Below, one piece after another: positions 62,600-64,000 of a stretch of DNA of 64,000 nt. The stretch is from Anaeramoeba flamelloides. Its lineage: Eukaryota; Metamonada; Anaeramoebidae. Location: contig JANTQA010000033.1 of assembly GCA_027625915.1 (NCBI GenBank), positions 1,550,001 to 1,614,000 of the forward strand. The letters are read 5' to 3'. The notes under the pieces were generated by a model. That model was not told the DNA's origin and did not search any database. It was given only the letters and a program-made list of their open reading frames with translations. Within the stretch, counting starts at the first letter, position 1. Every line of letters begins with the position of its first letter. The translations under genes were made by a program, and so were the position numbers.

Positions 62600-62820
62600 A
62601 TAAAACAGAAAACCCCAAGAAAACCACTTTTAGGTTTTCCATAATTTAAAAAAATTGAGTTAAATCTGTGATTTTGAGCTATTTTTTTTGAATTCTGGAA
62701 AAGCAGAAACTCTATGGCACTTTTGTTAAGCTTTCCACAATTCGGAATATGAGAGTCTAACGATAGAGATTTTACCCAATTCTTTTGAATCCTGGAAAAC
62801 CTATCACTTAACGTACCCTT
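62600..62820. repeat. palindrome-family repeat (H), right copy
   Basis: Two palindromic units: about 62628-62703 (TTTTCCATAATTT with TTTTGAATTCTGGAAAA) and about 62735-62803 (CTTTCCACAATTCGG with CTTTTGAATCCTGGAAAA), separated by a spacer with CTATGGCACTTTTGTTAAG. An adjacent CCCCAAGAAAACC may be the remnant of the CTTGAGTTTTC unit. Confidence 0.55.
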
Positions 62821-64000
62821 AGTATTTATCATCAGTTATTGTTTTTTTTTCTTATTTGATTTTTTTAGATCAATATAATATTTTCAAAAACATTAGTTAT
62901 TCTCTATTCAACTTAATATTTCAAAACAAAATTTAAATCATTTTCATTTTCACATCAATTTAAACATTTTTACTACAAAATAAACCATTTTTTTCTAGAA
63001 TAGAGATTTTTAAAAAAGTCCAGTACACTTAAAAACTAAGAAATATAATAGCCTAAAGATATATTAAATTCTGGAAAGTTGATTTTTCTTGTAAATAAAC
63101 TTTAATAAAGAATGATTATAAGTTGATTATTGAAAGCATTATGTTTTGTCTCTGAATTATATCTTTCAATTTTCTTTTTTCATAACTAACTATTTTTCAA
63201 AAATTTTGATACACTTTATAATGCAGATGGATGTTTTTTTTGAGGGTTTATCCTATATTTTTTCCAAAAAATAATTTCAAAATTTTTAGATCAAAATTAT
63301 TTTTTCTAATTTTGTCAAATTTTGGTTTCCTTTTATTTTTTTGTTTTTCTTTCTTTTTTCTTTATTTGTACTATTTTTTTTTTTTTGAAACTTTTTTTTT
63401 GATTTTTTTGCAAAAGATCATGTGGAAAAAAAAAAATTTCTCAAAGAACAATATTCACTAACAAAATTGAGATAATTAAAAGTCTATTAAAATGAATTAA
63501 ATTATAAGTAAAAAAACCATCTTATTGAAAGCTTTTTTATCAGTGAAAGTTCAATAATAAAAAATCTGTAATGCTGAATTTAAAAATTATGTTTAATTTT
63601 TTTTTGAGTTTTTGGGATTTTTTTTTTTAATAATTTTTAAAATCTAAGTTTTTTATTTATTTTAAACGATTTAAAAATGAATAACAAATCAGATTTAATT
63701 ATTATTTTTTCTTGAATACGAAAGGATATATATATATATATTCAATTTATTATTTCAGGCGAGCCACAATATTTGAAATGGTGTTTAGTTACAGCTAAAC
63801 ACGAGATAATCTTTTTTCAAATTTTAGGGATTGAAACCCTTAAGTGACTAGTAAACTAAATAAAAACTTTCTCTTAAATTTAATCGCAAATTCAAAAAAA
63901 AAAGTTACCACATCTTGAAATATAAAAAAGGAATGAACAATATGATTACTACAAAAGCAAACTCATTGTTAAAGTAATTTACAGAAATGAATTCTTATTT
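62821..64000. other. intergenic DNA to right edge, no gene seen
   Basis: AT-rich with long T runs (a Phe-rich plus-strand frame at 63231-63461 is an artefact of these). No feature supported. Confidence 0.5.

Noticed and set aside
63231-63461. 76-codon Phe-rich ORF near the right edge
   Set aside because: Produced by long T runs.
63760-63860. tRNA-like stretch (GTTTAGTTACAGCTAAAC, then GGGATTGAAACCCT)
   Set aside because: Short stems are present, but there is no GGTTCRANYC box B with matching acceptor stem and no cloverleaf can be drawn.

Overview
This 64 kb window is nuclear DNA from a very AT-rich unicellular eukaryote. The signs are spliceosomal introns (GT..AG), poly-Asn and poly-Lys tracts, a BEACH-WD40-FYVE gene, a Spg1/Tem1 GTPase and a canonical nuclear poly(A) polymerase. 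An amoebozoan or Anaeramoeba-like protist would fit, but the species cannot be fixed from sequence alone. I see no bacterial operons, CRISPR arrays, rRNA or tRNA genes.

Layout. Four genes account for nearly all convincing coding sequence. (1) 2775-14786, minus: a six-exon gene for a roughly 2065-residue scaffold (two ubiquitin-like domains, Lys-rich repeats, a helical region, PH, PX, ankyrin repeats, a C-terminal ubiquitin-like domain). (2) 21133 to about 40966, minus: a giant BEACH protein of the WDFY3/ALFY-LvsA type (helical N-terminus, ConA-like lectin domain, PH-BEACH, BEACH, WD40, FYVE-like zinc finger). Its 3' three exons are clear, its 5' exons less so. (3) 46554-47661, plus: a three-exon Spg1/Tem1-like septation/mitotic-exit GTPase. 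(4) 50842-59897, minus: a three-exon poly(A) polymerase with an insertion of about 280 charged residues in its C-terminal domain. What look at first like many separate short ORFs are exons of these four genes. I joined them from splice sites, matching codon phase and domain continuity.

Between and inside the genes lie long AT-rich introns (up to about 4.5 kb) and intergenic DNA with several repeat families: a roughly 755-bp terminal-inverted-repeat element at TTAA sites (copies at 1761, 18539 and 41991), a longer repeat that supplies an empty insertion site at 48 kb, a dispersed family built of short palindromes (17.5, 23.6, 39.2, 49.9, 57.6 and 62.6 kb), a fold-back element at 61.5 kb, a decayed LINE reverse-transcriptase tail at 38.7 kb, and weak gene remnants.

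The genes are housekeeping or signalling functions (membrane scaffold, autophagy/lysosome-type BEACH protein, septation GTPase, mRNA polyadenylation). They do not form a functional cluster. I found no defence or biosynthetic system. The novelty lies in the protein architectures, the long introns with a GTTTG-type donor subclass, and the repeat families.
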